Source: Acanthaster planci
Taxonomy: Eukaryota > Echinodermata > Asteroidea > Valvatida > Acanthasteridae
DNA: 44,971 bases
NCBI RefSeq assembly: GCF_001949145.1
Contig: NW_019091397.1
Location: 1,070,484-1,115,454, forward strand
Reading direction: 5' to 3'
In this document: positions 20,925 through 32,700 of the stretch, one piece after another
How positions within the stretch are numbered: position 1 is the stretch's first letter
How the letters are laid out: every line of letters starts with the position of its first letter
Notes under the pieces: model-generated
What the model saw: only the letters and a program-made list of their open reading frames with translations
Databases searched by the model: none
What the model was told of the DNA's origin: nothing
Position numbers and translations under genes: made by a program

Positions 20925-20941
20925 ATGTAAGGCTAATGTAG
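20925..20941 (+). promoter_or_regulatory. Two start-stop upstream ORFs in the gene 2 leader
   Basis: ATGTAA at 20925-20930 and ATGTAG at 20936-20941 are minimal upstream ORFs, 45-60 nt before the main ATG. A third ATG at 20976 opens a nine-codon frame that overlaps the start. Start-stop elements are known to stall ribosomes, so translation of gene 2 may be restrained if the leader is transcribed. Confidence 0.45.
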
Positions 20942-20985
20942 ACCTGCTGGTCAGTGGGCCAAAAAAGCCTCTTTGATGGACAACA

Positions 20986-21024
20986 ATGGATGGACAAAGT
21001 AACTCAGCAAATTGCAAGAAAAAG
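20986..21024 (+). CDS. Gene 2 exon 1
   Basis: Encodes the first 13 residues (MDGQSNSANCKKK), phase 0 at the donor. A second ATG 4 nt downstream is in another frame and does not join exon 2 openly. Confidence 0.7.
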
Positions 21025-23653
21025 GTAAGACCATTTATCTTCGTACTTTCAACAGGGAACAACAATTTCATCTGTTAGTAATTCTTCGAAAAATGCACAC
21101 GATATACATGTAACCTTAACGGTTAGGTCAAAGCAATATGGCGTTTATCACTGCACTCTGACTTACGTACAGAGAATGGATCTGGGGTTGAACACTAACA
21201 ATGCCCCTTGTAGTACCAACAAGAATGCGATCAATTCGATCATGGAAAAACAGGAATGCCTAAATCTCTCTTTCTAATCTTTCATGATACTTGCACTAAC
21301 CTAGTTTATTGGTGTCAAAAATTTGACCCCGACGCCGGTTCATGTGACATGTGTAGTTTGAGGGTTTTTCTTAAAATAAACCTGCATCTATGAAAATGGA
21401 ATCGATGCCTCAAGTGCTCGTCTGTAATAAAAATTCACACCCACGTATTTAATCATTGCACCCAGTTTTTTTCTGTCGAAGTATAGATGAAATAATAAGT
21501 ATGACTTTGTAGAATTAAAATGCCAGCATTCCCAACAAGATCGCTAGTAAGAGATACTTGATTCTGTACATATCAAAATCATGCTCACTCAACCAGTTTC
21601 AGCAAACTTTTAAACACCCTTCTTATTTTTCTCTTTCATCCAGCCATTGCAGGGATACAAGAAACTGATGCGGAGCCAGGTACAACGTCTACGCCACAAA
21701 GCCACGCAGCAAGTGAAACTAAATTCCTCCTCGACGTCAGACGAACGTCTGGGAAGGAATTTCGAGAGATATCCTTCTCCGACAGTACCGGATATTCCAG
21801 ACGGTCTGAAGCAGGAAAGCAGAGAGAAACCCCAGGAAACGCAAACTGTTCTTAATTGTGATGAAAAAAAGATGAGCAATTTGAGTGATCCGTCTGTTGG
21901 CCATTACAACAAAGCAACAGAAGGATTAGTCGAAAAACAAAAGCAGCTCCAAGGCGTCAGCGGTGTGCATGTATCTGTAGACTCTGAGGACCTTGGGAGT
22001 AATGTCACTGGACGCCAAGCACCATATGCTGAGAGGAAAAGAGTAGAGGAACCCCCTAGAGAAAGGGACCTGCCACTAGCAGCCTGGTCACAACAACGTG
22101 AAGAAATGCAGAGGTGTATAGCGAACCAAACCTCTCCAAACACCGCGGCGTATCATTTCTCGTGGGGCACTTCCGAAGGCACGAAAGTTCACTTTTCCAA
22201 ACAGCTGAAGTTTCAACAAGAAGATAGAGATGTAGATCATCCACCTGCAAGTCAAGTCAAGGCAGGGGATGAATGGTCTCAGGCAATGGGAAAGCCACGT
22301 GAAATGCAACAAGTGCAAAGGCGTGGGACGCTAAATGATATAAATAATGATGTTTCGGTCGAGATCGAAGATCCGATAACGACGGGCCTTCTTTTGGCAG
22401 AGCAAGGGGAATTTTTTCACAACACCAAAGCTAAAACGCCCCAGTTATCTTGTAGCCGTCAAGAGAAGAAGGAAGAGCATCGTGATACTGATCAGGCGAT
22501 GATATCCACCTCACAGCAAGTGAAGGTGGCTGTCTGTAAACAATCTGTCGCCGAAATTTCCACCAATACAATGATAGCAGTCAGGGGAAACTTACAACCA
22601 GCAAGCATAACGTGTCCTCCTGTGCACGCCAGCTTCAGTGTGTCACCAAATATCAACAGAAATCGCCCCTTAAAGAGGGTCCAGTTTGCTGATGAGGTGT
22701 GCAGGGCACTCCGATCAGATTCCGCGGCCGTGCCTACCAAAGCGGCCACCAACAGCAGTCTTTCCAGGATTGGTCAAATGGCACCTAGAGGCAGGGATCA
22801 GACATCCTATGAGCTGATTAGAAAAGGGTCTCTGCATGAAGAGGCCCAAGAAAGAAAGGCCAAAGAAAGGCCCCTGTCAAGGCTTACTCCACGGCTTACT
22901 GAGGTCACAGTACCTTCGATGGACACTGGTCGAAAACATGACCCCCCAAAGAAAGTTGAGCATGCAAAAAGAGATGAAACCGTCCAAAGAACACCTGATG
23001 TTTGGGTAGAAATGAATTCTAAAGAGAGGTATGAAGACAAACAAACGCAGCCTACGTCAACGGTCTCATTACTCTTGAAGGAGAAACCATCACCCGCCTC
23101 TGGCTTCGTCGATTTCGATGAAAAGCAAAGCCAGGATGTCACTTCACCTAGCAGCGAGGTCGCAGAAAATCGCGTAACTACACGAGGGTCTTCGTTTTGT
23201 ACAAGTCGACAGTTACTGGTGAAATCACGCTCACTTAGTCATGTGGACTTAGTTAAGCCCAGTTACTGCCGAGAAGATAACATTGAAAGAAATAGGAAGA
23301 GTTTGCCCTCAATCACAACCCAAACGTCCATGTTATCAGTGCAAAGTGACAGCGCCACCAGTTCTACCCAAATTGAGCAGCGCACGGGCAGGGAAAGGGT
23401 GCAATCGAAGCGAACGCGGAGCAGATTCATTTGCAGGTTAATCAGGGTGTGTGTGGTGGTTTTTGTCCTATTGGCTACTGCGCAGGTACTAGCCCTCTGC
23501 TTAGCCCTTGGCTTTGCCACAGAGTGTGATAAGTACAACATTTTATTCTCACCATTCTGGGGTTTTCCTTGGGTTCAGGTAGACATGTCTCCAGTGGCCA
23601 TGTTTCTCAGGCAAAACCTTCGCCTTATCCATTTCAAACCAACCCCAACGTAA
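20986..23653 (+). CDS. Tail-anchored protein with a PP1-docking RVxF motif (gene 2)
   Basis: Two exons (20986-21024 and 21644-23653) join in phase 0 to give 682 residues. The ATG at 20986 has A at -3 and G at +4. The donor is AAAG|GTAAGA and the acceptor TCATCCAG. Most of the protein is polar, charged and probably disordered. LKRVQFADE (Lys357-Phe361 for KRVQF) is a textbook RVxF docking motif for protein phosphatase 1, resembling the KRVSFAD of PPP1R3 subunits, but no carbohydrate-binding CBM21 domain is visible. A 24-residue hydrophobic helix lies at about 614-637 after a basic RLIR segment, followed by a 45-residue tail ending KPTPT. I infer a tail-anchored phosphatase-targeting protein of the ER or nuclear envelope. 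I do not recognise an orthologue. Confidence 0.8.
21644..23653 (+). CDS. Gene 2 exon 2
   Basis: A 2010-nt open exon beginning PLQGYKKLMRSQ and ending at TAA 23651-23653. It is the longest open frame in the window and is far beyond chance length in AT-rich DNA. Confidence 0.92.
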   Translation, partial: PLQGYKKLMRSQVQRLRHKATQQVKLNSSSTSDERLGRNFERYPSPTVPDIPDGLKQESREKPQETQTVLNCDEKKMSNLSDPSVGHYNKATEGLVEKQKQLQGVSGVHVSVDSEDLGSNVTGRQAPYAERKRVEEPPRERDLPLAAWSQQREEMQRCIANQTSPNTAAYHFSWGTSEGTKVHFSKQLKFQQEDRDVDHPPASQVKAGDEWSQAMGKPREMQQVQRRGTLNDINNDVSVEIEDPITTGLLLAEQGEFFHNTKAKTPQLSCSRQEKKEEHRDTDQAMISTSQQVKVAVCKQSVAEISTNTMIAVRGNLQPASITCPPVHASFSVSPNINRNRPLKRVQFADEVCRALRSDSAAVPTKAATNSSLSRIGQMAPRGRDQTSYELIRKGSLHEEAQERKAKERPLSRLTPRLTEVTVPSMDTGRKHDPPKKVEHAKRDETVQRTPDVWVEMNSKERYEDKQTQPTSTVSLLLKEKPSPASGFVDFDEKQSQDVTSPSSEVAENRVTTRGSSFCTSRQLLVKSRSLSHVDLVKPSYCREDNIERNRKSLPSITTQTSMLSVQSDSATSSTQIEQRTGRERVQSKRTRSRFICRLIRVCVVVFVLLATAQVLALCLALGFATECDKYNILFSPFWGFPWVQVDMSPVAMFLRQNLRLIHFKPTPT

Positions 23654-24203
23654 TATCAAAAATCTGCACGTTGTGGCATACATGACACGTAAAGTACACG
23701 TACCCCGTTTATAAAGTTCAGCAGAAGCGGACGAAAATATCGAAATAGGGAACTCACTGCAGAAGGTCGCTGGAATTAATCACTTACAATCGAACTCGAC
23801 CCTTCGCCCTTTTCGATTTGAAGGATGTCCTCAAATAGTTTGAGATCTCGCGCTGTGAATGTGTGAATACACCTACATGCTTATATTTTCCTTAGCACAA
23901 TCACTGACCCCCCCAAAAAAACTTACGTCAGCCCTGTTTTCAGAATCTTAATACACGTATTTTGTATTTGCTTTGTTTTCTTCTTGTGTTCGCTTTTCTT
24001 GTTTTGTGTGTTTGTTTTTTTTTGCTTTGAAATATCAGGTTTGATATTGACTCATGAAGACTCTATTCCGACTCCGTTAGGTTTGTGCCAGAGAGGACAC
24101 ATCCGTGGCAATCTATCAAGTGTAAGGCCAAACCAAAAAAAAAAACCAAAAAACTCCGGTTTCTGGTCACCGCGCGCGTCGCCGTAGATCTGCGCGTCGG
24201 CAA

Positions 24204-24209
24204 AATAAA
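24204..24209 (+). terminator. Candidate polyadenylation signal for gene 2
   Basis: AATAAA about 550 nt after the stop, followed by a T-rich stretch. I saw no closer perfect signal. Confidence 0.35.
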
Positions 24210-24387
24210 GAATTTTTTTTATTTTGCATAAACGATCGGAAGGAATTCTGCTACTGTGCAATTTTAAGGTTTTTTTTTGATGGGTGGAATGATGAGTAAT
24301 TTATATATAACTATGATGAGTAATTTGTACGGTTAAGGGATCCCCGTCCTAGGCCTCCACACATTTCAGTCGGGCACTCTTATCAGA

Positions 24388-24395
24388 TGACGTCA
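24388..24395. promoter_or_regulatory. CRE palindrome TGACGTCA
   Basis: Perfect CREB/ATF site downstream of gene 2 with no nearby start codon, so any role is uncertain. Confidence 0.35.
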
Positions 24396-26423
24396 TTCGT
24401 GTGTCATTACACAAAGGCCCTGCCGAATCAGTTGGCTGCGGCTTGATATCATGCATGATTAGGGAACTAGCCGTGGATGCTGCCCAATACTGGGTGTAAT
24501 TTGCGGCCGTAACCAATTCTTTCGGACCCGGGCCCACGTATATACGTCTGTGAACCTGACAAACGAAGTGGTCTTATGTCCTATGTAAGTATACAAATCG
24601 AAAACGCGTTTGAGCAACAACTGTGAGGGGCCAGTTTATTTCAGTGTCGGCGAAGCAGTGGCGGTAACATACGCAACGGCAGTGGCGATGGACATCGTGT
24701 TATGACAATATGTGTAACAACTCATGCATTGTCACTTGACAAGAACAAAGGTACATTAGAGTGACAGGAGATTATACTTTCCAGGCTGAATTTTTTCCCC
24801 AGTGTGTTAAATGCTGCTTGTTTTTTATAAGCTAAAACAGAAAACAATGCGCACAGTATATCATGAGATTTTATTTTCATTTTGACTCTTGAGCTGAACT
24901 GTTTTTAATTTTTTTTCATTGACTATTTGACGTGCAACTTGTTTCCTCTCAGCTAAAGCAAAAAACAGTGTGCAAAGAATGTCATGTACTGCTACCTCAT
25001 GAGGATTTTATTTAAAACTGGAAACTGGAGCTGAACATTTGTTTTTCACATATGATTTTTCCATGGTTGTGCTACTGTATTTTAACAAGCTCAGTCTTGC
25101 CAAGAATAGAAGCGTCTTGTTTGAATGAGATGAATGATCCATTGCCTCTCGTCAGATTTTATGGTCTTTTAATTAATGCTAATTAATGTTAATTCACAAC
25201 ATTAAGTAACAAGGCCATGCGCCCTGAATCATGTGCACGTACATCACTTCTAAGGAAAAAAGAGGAGGGGGAAAAACCCGCGTGACCGCACCACTTTTGG
25301 ATAAAGCCCATGACCAGAAACCGGAGTCTTTTTCTTTGGCCTAACCCAACATTTTTTTTCATTACATGAGGATAAAAGACCTCGGCTGAACTACGATTAT
25401 GTTTGGTACAAAATAGGATCATGACATGAAAAAAGGACTCAAAAATTCATAAAAAGGAAGAGATGGCTCTTTAAATCAACATTAGAGGCAGATGAAAAAT
25501 AGGCATTTATTATTTTTGCACATTTTAAATAATTACATGTACTATTTTTTCACTATATATAAACTATACTGACATTATTGCCATTTTGATCAGATAAAGT
25601 AAAGAAAGCTGGTTTCCGTATCCACGTAAAAAGACGCAGAGGCATCATCGATCAGTGTTTGACGATATGCAATCGAATGAAAGTGGTGACACAGATAGGG
25701 GAAAAGGTGAACTTGGTTCAACTTTGCCGACTGTCTGCATTAACTCGCCAGAGTAGGTCTATACAAACACGTATGCTGGCATGACAAGCGTACAATGACT
25801 CATTTGCCGAGAATAAAATTCATTTTCCCACAGATGTTTCCTTATTACTAACATATGACGACCCAACCATCAACAATTAGCGGACCATAAACAAAATACC
25901 TCAAACTGCAGTGTCACTACCTAAACAGGAAAAAAAGATTTCGAGTTTCGGACGCCATTTTGTTCTACGGGGGTGTGAGTGTGGGTGAGTGTACGTCTTT
26001 CCAGCGACTACGAGCGTCTTGACATCTTGCGTGCTGTCGGCGCTCGTTGCGACCATATGGACACTAGGCTCAAGAGATAGTAACTTGGATTAATAACTGT
26101 AGTGTGCAGAGCATCGTTCAACGTCAGTGAAATCATACATTTTTGATATGGTAAGCTTAATCGACACTTGACAAAGTATAGTTTTAATAGCTTCTTGGGC
26201 CTACTGATTTCGTAGTGCTAAAGAAAATCAAACTAAGAACACAACTAGCGCGTGCGCGCCTGGTAGACAGAAAAAAACAGCTAACACGCAAGAACAGACC
26301 AATGAGATTTCAGCTATCAGACACTGATATTTGTAAGGTATGGTAACATCAACTATCGACCCTGAAAGCATGTTATATTTGTATTTGTGAATGCCTAAAA
26401 TAAAAATATTTTTCATCGTCACT

Positions 26424-26429
26424 TTTATT
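26424..26429 (-). terminator. Candidate polyadenylation signal for gene 3
   Basis: AATAAA on the minus strand, 233-238 nt past the gene 3 stop codon. Confidence 0.5.
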
Positions 26430-26661
26430 CATTGCAGTCTGTTCCCATAGTGTTAGTTCATTACCTTAGACCAAAAAAGAAGAAAATGTGTACATATACA
26501 TTCATGGAAAACAAAGCATATTTGTCGGATATTTGCCATAGGCTTAATATGAATAAAAATCAAGCAATCAGTAACAAACAATTTAGACGTTTTCGACAGA
26601 AAAGAATGTCCAAAGCACGATCAGACAATTATTTTTATATGAGTTGTATAGTTCAGCTGTC

Positions 26662-26784
26662 CTACAGAAAACTGTACATGTGTTTTGGCGGGACTTCGTA
26701 GTATGCATAAATGAGCTTGTCGTATAGCGTGTCTCGATCGTTGAAGAACCGCGTCGAGCCAATGCTTGACTTCGGCGTGTGTAC
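26662..26784 (-). CDS. Gene 3 exon 8: cytoplasmic tail end and stop
   Basis: 40 codons plus TAG at 26664-26662, acceptor ATTTCAG. Ends YEVPPKHMYSFL; YDKL and YSFL fit the YxxΦ sorting-signal pattern. Confidence 0.85.
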   Translation of the reverse strand, partial: VHTPKSSIGSTRFFNDRDTLYDKLIYAYYEVPPKHMYSFL

Positions 26785-29700
26785 CTGAAATAAAACGAAA
26801 AGTCTCTCTTTAATACATTAATGGAGTCACTTCTGTAGGTTGGCTCGAATCCTTGTCACGATTCTCATTTGGTCTCTCTCCCAAGAAATTTGAGGGTGTT
26901 GCTTCAGTTGGCTTCGAATGTATTGGTTAGCCATCAAGTATGCCTACACGCACTACAGGATTATAGGCCTACTTCAAAAATGACAATTTGCCTGCACTAA
27001 CGAGAATAATGGAAACTATGCGAAAACGTTTGGCCAAACCAAAACACTGCTCTTGGTCACGCGGCAAGGACAACGCGCTGTTCACACTGAGAAGAAACTC
27101 AAAAAGTATTAAGCAAGTCTATCGTCGGAGTGCCTTATGGTATCACCTAAACTGCAGAGGCAAATCTTAGTCAACTAATCCATATTTCTATGTCGAGTAT
27201 TAAGAAATCTTTACAAAGACAACTGCCATCTTAGAGATTTATGAACAAATAGTGACATTTTGAAATTGCACGAAATATCCATGGAAACCCACCAGAAAGG
27301 AACATGAGCACATGCCTCTATGATGTCTTTTTAGATCCAAAATTCTTACTCTTTGTCCGCCGTTGATGTCTTCCAACACGAAGCCCCCGTTGATTTGTCC
27401 AAGGGAATTGGCGCTGTAGGATTGGGGAAGTGATCTCCGCGGGGTGTGTTTCTCGATCTTTTCATGTTTTCGGTTCATACACTGATTAAAATAAATGACG
27501 ACAACAGCATAATTTCAAAGTGTATTCTGCAGACTTAGATGTACTTATTTTCTGCCATGGCACAATTCATTTAGCATTCTGCGAAGTTTAATTAAGACTC
27601 ACTGGCAAATTCACTTACAAGAAGGTAAATAGACGAGACAAATATTGCCAGCGCCGCCAGGCCACAGATAATTGCAATAGTGATTTCTGGAGCGTACTGG
27701 TGCCAGTTATCTCGGAAGCTGGTTGCCATCCACACCGTTGAACCGTCCACAGTGAAAATTGTGTTGTTAAAGACGCACTCATAGTCTTCCATCCGAAGCT
27801 ATATTAAAAGAAGTCAAATTACAATATTAAAATAGTTTCTCAATTTAGATGTAGGCCTACACGGTAAAATAGAATAAAATCCAGCCGGCGAGTACCAGCG
27901 GATGGCTACACATTACGGTACACCCAATCAGGTGGTGAGTTGGTGTCAAGAATGATTATGTGTCCCAGTATGAGCAAGAATGATACTGCTTAATACTGCC
28001 TCAGAATTTTATTATTAAGTTTTGACTTTTAATATTACTTGGGGTAACAGTGTGACTGTTTTCATAGGGAATTTCATAATGGTAAACTTTCCCAATCTAT
28101 TGATGATAAATGTTCGACTGATAATTTGTTCCATTCACCCACTTTTCGACTCTTTAACACACTTTATCTCTCAATCCGTTTACAGCGGTAGATCTTAGTT
28201 ATGAAGGATTTCTTTGGAACACACGGACATGTTCCTTCACACAATTACTTGTATCAGCTATGTGGAAAAAAAAGAAGTGTACGTTATATGGATGAATCGC
28301 GCACCAAACCAAGCCATTAGCTCATACGGATTCAGGGGACTTGAATACATTTCACCAGTAATGGATTATTTTAGTGGCTTTTAATTTTCTGAGTTTTTTA
28401 TTTCTTATGTATCATTCTTCTACAAATAATAATTTCAATTTGGAAATAATGCTGTACATATGTATCCCCAAACCACGACATCCATGACTTACACTCTTCT
28501 CCAGCCTACTCCTGGCCTGTAGCTTTTCCTTTAGTGTTGTGTCGATGTTGAGAGTAAAGTTAACTTCAATCCTCCCATCTGCACCTTTAGTTACCTAGGA
28601 AACAATGTCAACACGTATACATGTACATGTGTACTAACAGAATCAACAGTAATTGAAAACAGCGTCTGTCTCTATCCGTCGTCAGTATATGAAAACACGA
28701 GTCTTTGGTGTCTTTGAGTTGAAGTTTCTTCGGACTGGGGAGTGAATGGAATTTTAATAAAAAATTTTTTTGAAAAGTCTGCTTTCCAGAAAAAAATTTG
28801 GACATATTTTCGACTCATTAATATTGGCAAGTTGTACAGATGTATTAAATTCTAAATCAAAAGAAGATCTGGAAATGTTGGGAAATTTGAGACAAATTGA
28901 GAGAAAATGCGTAGCTTAATTACAAAAGCTCAGGAAACTGTATTCCATCACCTTCCTCTTAAGGAGAATGGAGCGGATTTAGGATCTGAAGTTCTTCCCC
29001 GCTTCTGTCGTACGGTTCAAGATAAAGGATACCATGGGCCTATATCGTGATTTGTCACATTTTCCAAAGTAAACTTGAGGCTTTCATACTCTTGCTCGAT
29101 TTTCCGTGGATCATACAGGAAGGACACGGGAGTTGCAACTCTGACATTTCAAAGTACTCGATGATCGGTGCCATTGCTAATAAACGCTTTTATTTTTATG
29201 TACATGTATTGTTCCATTATCCATCCAAAATTTGTAGTTTTATTCGTCCCCCTCCAATATACCAGTTTTCATAGACTTGGTACGAATTTGACAAAGGCTG
29301 GCCAAGAAAATGTTGACCACTATTGAAAGCTGAGTTCATGAGAAAAAATTTCATCATAAGGAGTGATCATGCATGAGATCTACTAAAACACACTTTTGTA
29401 TAAATGGCGTATTAGAAATGATCCAAATAAAACACAAACTCTTGTAAGCATACCAGAATATAGCATTCATTTAGGGCAATAACTGCAAATGTATATTCAG
29501 GGCATGCGGCGTAAATCAAGCAATAGCAATACCATTTATTTACTCCAGTATGCCACACCGAAACACGGCGAGTCTTGGGGTTACAAACTACCTGGTGGTG
29601 GCAATCATTGTGTACAAAGAACGTCTAGGGTCTTCAAAACTGGGGCTGGTAACCGCGCCTTGTCTATGGAGCCGACCGGAGTGGTTAATCAGATTACGGT

Positions 29701-32700
29701 CTGTAGGACTTCGTTCTAACTCCTTGTGTTTGATAGCTCCATGGTTGACAGAGCCCTTTAAACTTGGTCGAACACAGATCTGTTGCTTTGCATGGATTGA
29801 AGAATCTTAATGTATTAGATATAGGCACATAGGCTCACATGCACTGCCCTAGATAGCTGTCACACTTCCTGGTGGATGTTATACGTTTTGCACTCGGCCC
29901 AACTCTTTTCTCATAGTTAGAAGAATGCTGTAAAATCTGCACTGCCTTGTGTGGTTATATTCATGGTCCCAGAAAGCTGCCACAGACCCCCACAAATCTG
30001 AACCAGTTTGCATTCAATCTTCCCCCTTTTCTTGCAGTTATGGCAGCTTGAAAATTGAAGGCTTCACAAAAGGTGGATTCTGGAGAGGATTCTATAACTA
30101 ATTATTCATAAAGCGGGCCAATCAGAGTTACTCTGCACTAACTGGTAGCCAATCACAGTCCATTGTTCTAGCCAATCAGGCAAGGGGTCAGACTACTTCT
30201 ATCAGGCAGTGCTAGTTTAGAAGGGAAATTCTCATGTGAGGATCATTCTGTCACAGCTTGTTGGGCATGCTGGGTCAATTTGCCCACCACCACCCCCAGC
30301 ACCTGCCTTTTAAAGGATATTTGTTTTTAGAGGCGTTTTTAACAGGATTCGAAGATAGCCACTTCCTAAGATGTGACATGTATTTTTACTGCTAAGGTAC
30401 AGGGTACCAATGAAATTATTGTTGACATTGATGTTTTCCATGTTACACTGTAATTTGTAAGGGGTCAGCCACACCTCTTATGTACCCAAGGGGGTGGGGT
30501 TGCTGCATGTTCCATAGCACAACCAGCGCTGACCCTAAAATGTTGGATGGATTATTCTATTATTTCATGATTATTATATGATTGGTCTGTAAGCCGAATG
30601 ACAATACATGTACATCGGACCTGGGAGCCCTTTGTTTGTTTGATGTACGTTTTGGGGCCTACCAGCCCATATGACTGATACCAGCTTGCCCAAAACAGAT
30701 TCGGTATCTGGCAAAATAATAAATAATAGAAGCTGTGGCAAGAAAAAGGAAAATAATTTGTCTGGAAGTTTGTTCATTCGTTAATCAGAGTATAATTGAC
30801 CAGATGTTATAGCCCAGGCAGTTCAAACTCCTTCCGTGTCCTTCCTCTATGCGTGGACATATTGGGTCTTGTAAGGCCTACATGTACTCTTTTCAGATTG
30901 ACATTGAAAAGGGTCACACACTGGAACTACGATCATAATCGTGTTGGCTTTCGACGTAAAATGAGATAAAGTGCGTTTCGGATATTTTTTTAACAGGCTG
31001 ATATATTTTAAGGGAAATTTGTGATATTCATCTTTTTAGGAATTAAACAAAAATATATATTGTTAGCTTTTAGAAATACTAACCGTTCTGGATTTCACTT
31101 CAGTATTGTTGAAGTTGAAGAGATCAATAACATCAGTAAACAGTTTACTGCAGAATGACAAGGAGTAAAAAGAAATGTTATCACAACTTCTTAAAAAGTG
31201 TACGGCATGTTGTATGATTTTATAAATTTATCGTTTGAAAATGTTGGAAGGTGAGCTGTTAGTTTCTTTAAACCCAGAGGACAAAAGTAATATCATGTTG
31301 TACATGTAACATACAAAAAATACACAAAACTATACGATTTTTTTTTCACATTGAACATGCAAGTCAAATTCAGCGTGCACGGAAGAACTGTTCACAACTG
31401 CAGACATTTTTGCCATTTCAAAACAATATTTAAATGAGAATTTGTTGTCCCCAAATATTTGGTTTGTGATTGACCAAAAAATGTGACCATCCAAGCAAAA
31501 TATTTGCGACTGGAAATTCAAGCAGGTGAAGGCCACAGTGCACCTACATGTGTACAAAGGTACATGAAGGCGTTCAACCAAACTATGTGTTTCACTAACT
31601 GAATGCCTTTACTTCTACATGGTCAACCACAGTGTGGAAGCAACAAAAATATAGGAAGTCTTGCAGACTGCGCACATTGTGTGGCAATGCACATATACAT
31701 AGACCTGCTTGCGTGTAGACTAAAAACCATGAAGTCCCTTTCCAAATTACTCTTAAAAAGGATTACAGCTTATTTTAAAGCCCCTAAACTACTTGCTTTC
31801 CATTTAACCCCTCCAAATTTTACCAATCTTTATGTAGGAGTTAACTTTCTCATTGTGAGCCACTTAAGTTGGACAATTTTTTTCCATGCAGTTTTAGAGT
31901 AACAAGCAGTTTACTGAACGAGAGATAATGAAGACTTTGTTCTTACCAAAATTCACTAGTATTGAGTTTTCTGTCCTGTTTTTAAGCGTATAGGGCCTAA
32001 GCATAAAGACGCACGCACATGTAACTTTTTTTCATTATTTGAATTACCCTCACTGTTCGGTTTGAAATTTCTTGAAACCCTAAACGTTCACCGCACCCTT
32101 GTGCTTTCTTCCAATGCTAGGTACCGGTACTGTACTGACATTTGGGTGACTTTAAATCCTACATCATATAGCAGGGCAGAAGTTGGGTACATCCTTTCTT
32201 AATTCTGTCAAATCTGCCAAAAACCTTGTGGCTTTTGGAGGCCCTGGATCAGTTTGCGATAAAAAGATAAAAATGAATTTCAAAAGGGCCTTCCCTTCGA
32301 ATTTATTCTAAGGCCTTTTTGGCACCATCTATGCGAATGTTCCTTTGTTTTGTGCTTTCATGTTACGGATGACATATTTTATGGGTTATAAAACGACGAT
32401 TTTTATTTCAATCTGTTAAAAAACGTATCTTGTTAGTACAATAAAACTTGAAGTGAATCAATCAATAAAACTTGTAGTGAATCAATCAGTAAAACTTGAA
32501 GTGAAACAATCAATGAAACTTGAAGTTAAATAATCAATATCAGTTAATGAAAGCGCGTACCTTTTAAAGTTGTCAACATCGTTAGAGATCGCGGTAAAAT
32601 TGTTCCTAAACTGGAACCCGACGTCCGTTCTGAAATGAAAGGAAAACCCTCACTTCTTAAGGGAGAGTGTTCGGAAAGGGAAAGCCACCCCACTAAGATT

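Larger units (their letters stand above)
23654..26661. other. Intergenic region between genes 2 and 3
   Basis: No gene seen beyond the likely 3' UTRs of the flanking convergent genes. A CRE palindrome lies at 24388-24395. The rest is AT-rich with A and T runs and short open frames of no recognisable content. Confidence 0.6.

Noticed and set aside
29550-29810. Overlapping open frames near 29.6 kb
   Set aside because: Two frames open over the same DNA inside a gene 3 intron, neither with known content; I also looked for a tRNA here and found no cloverleaf.
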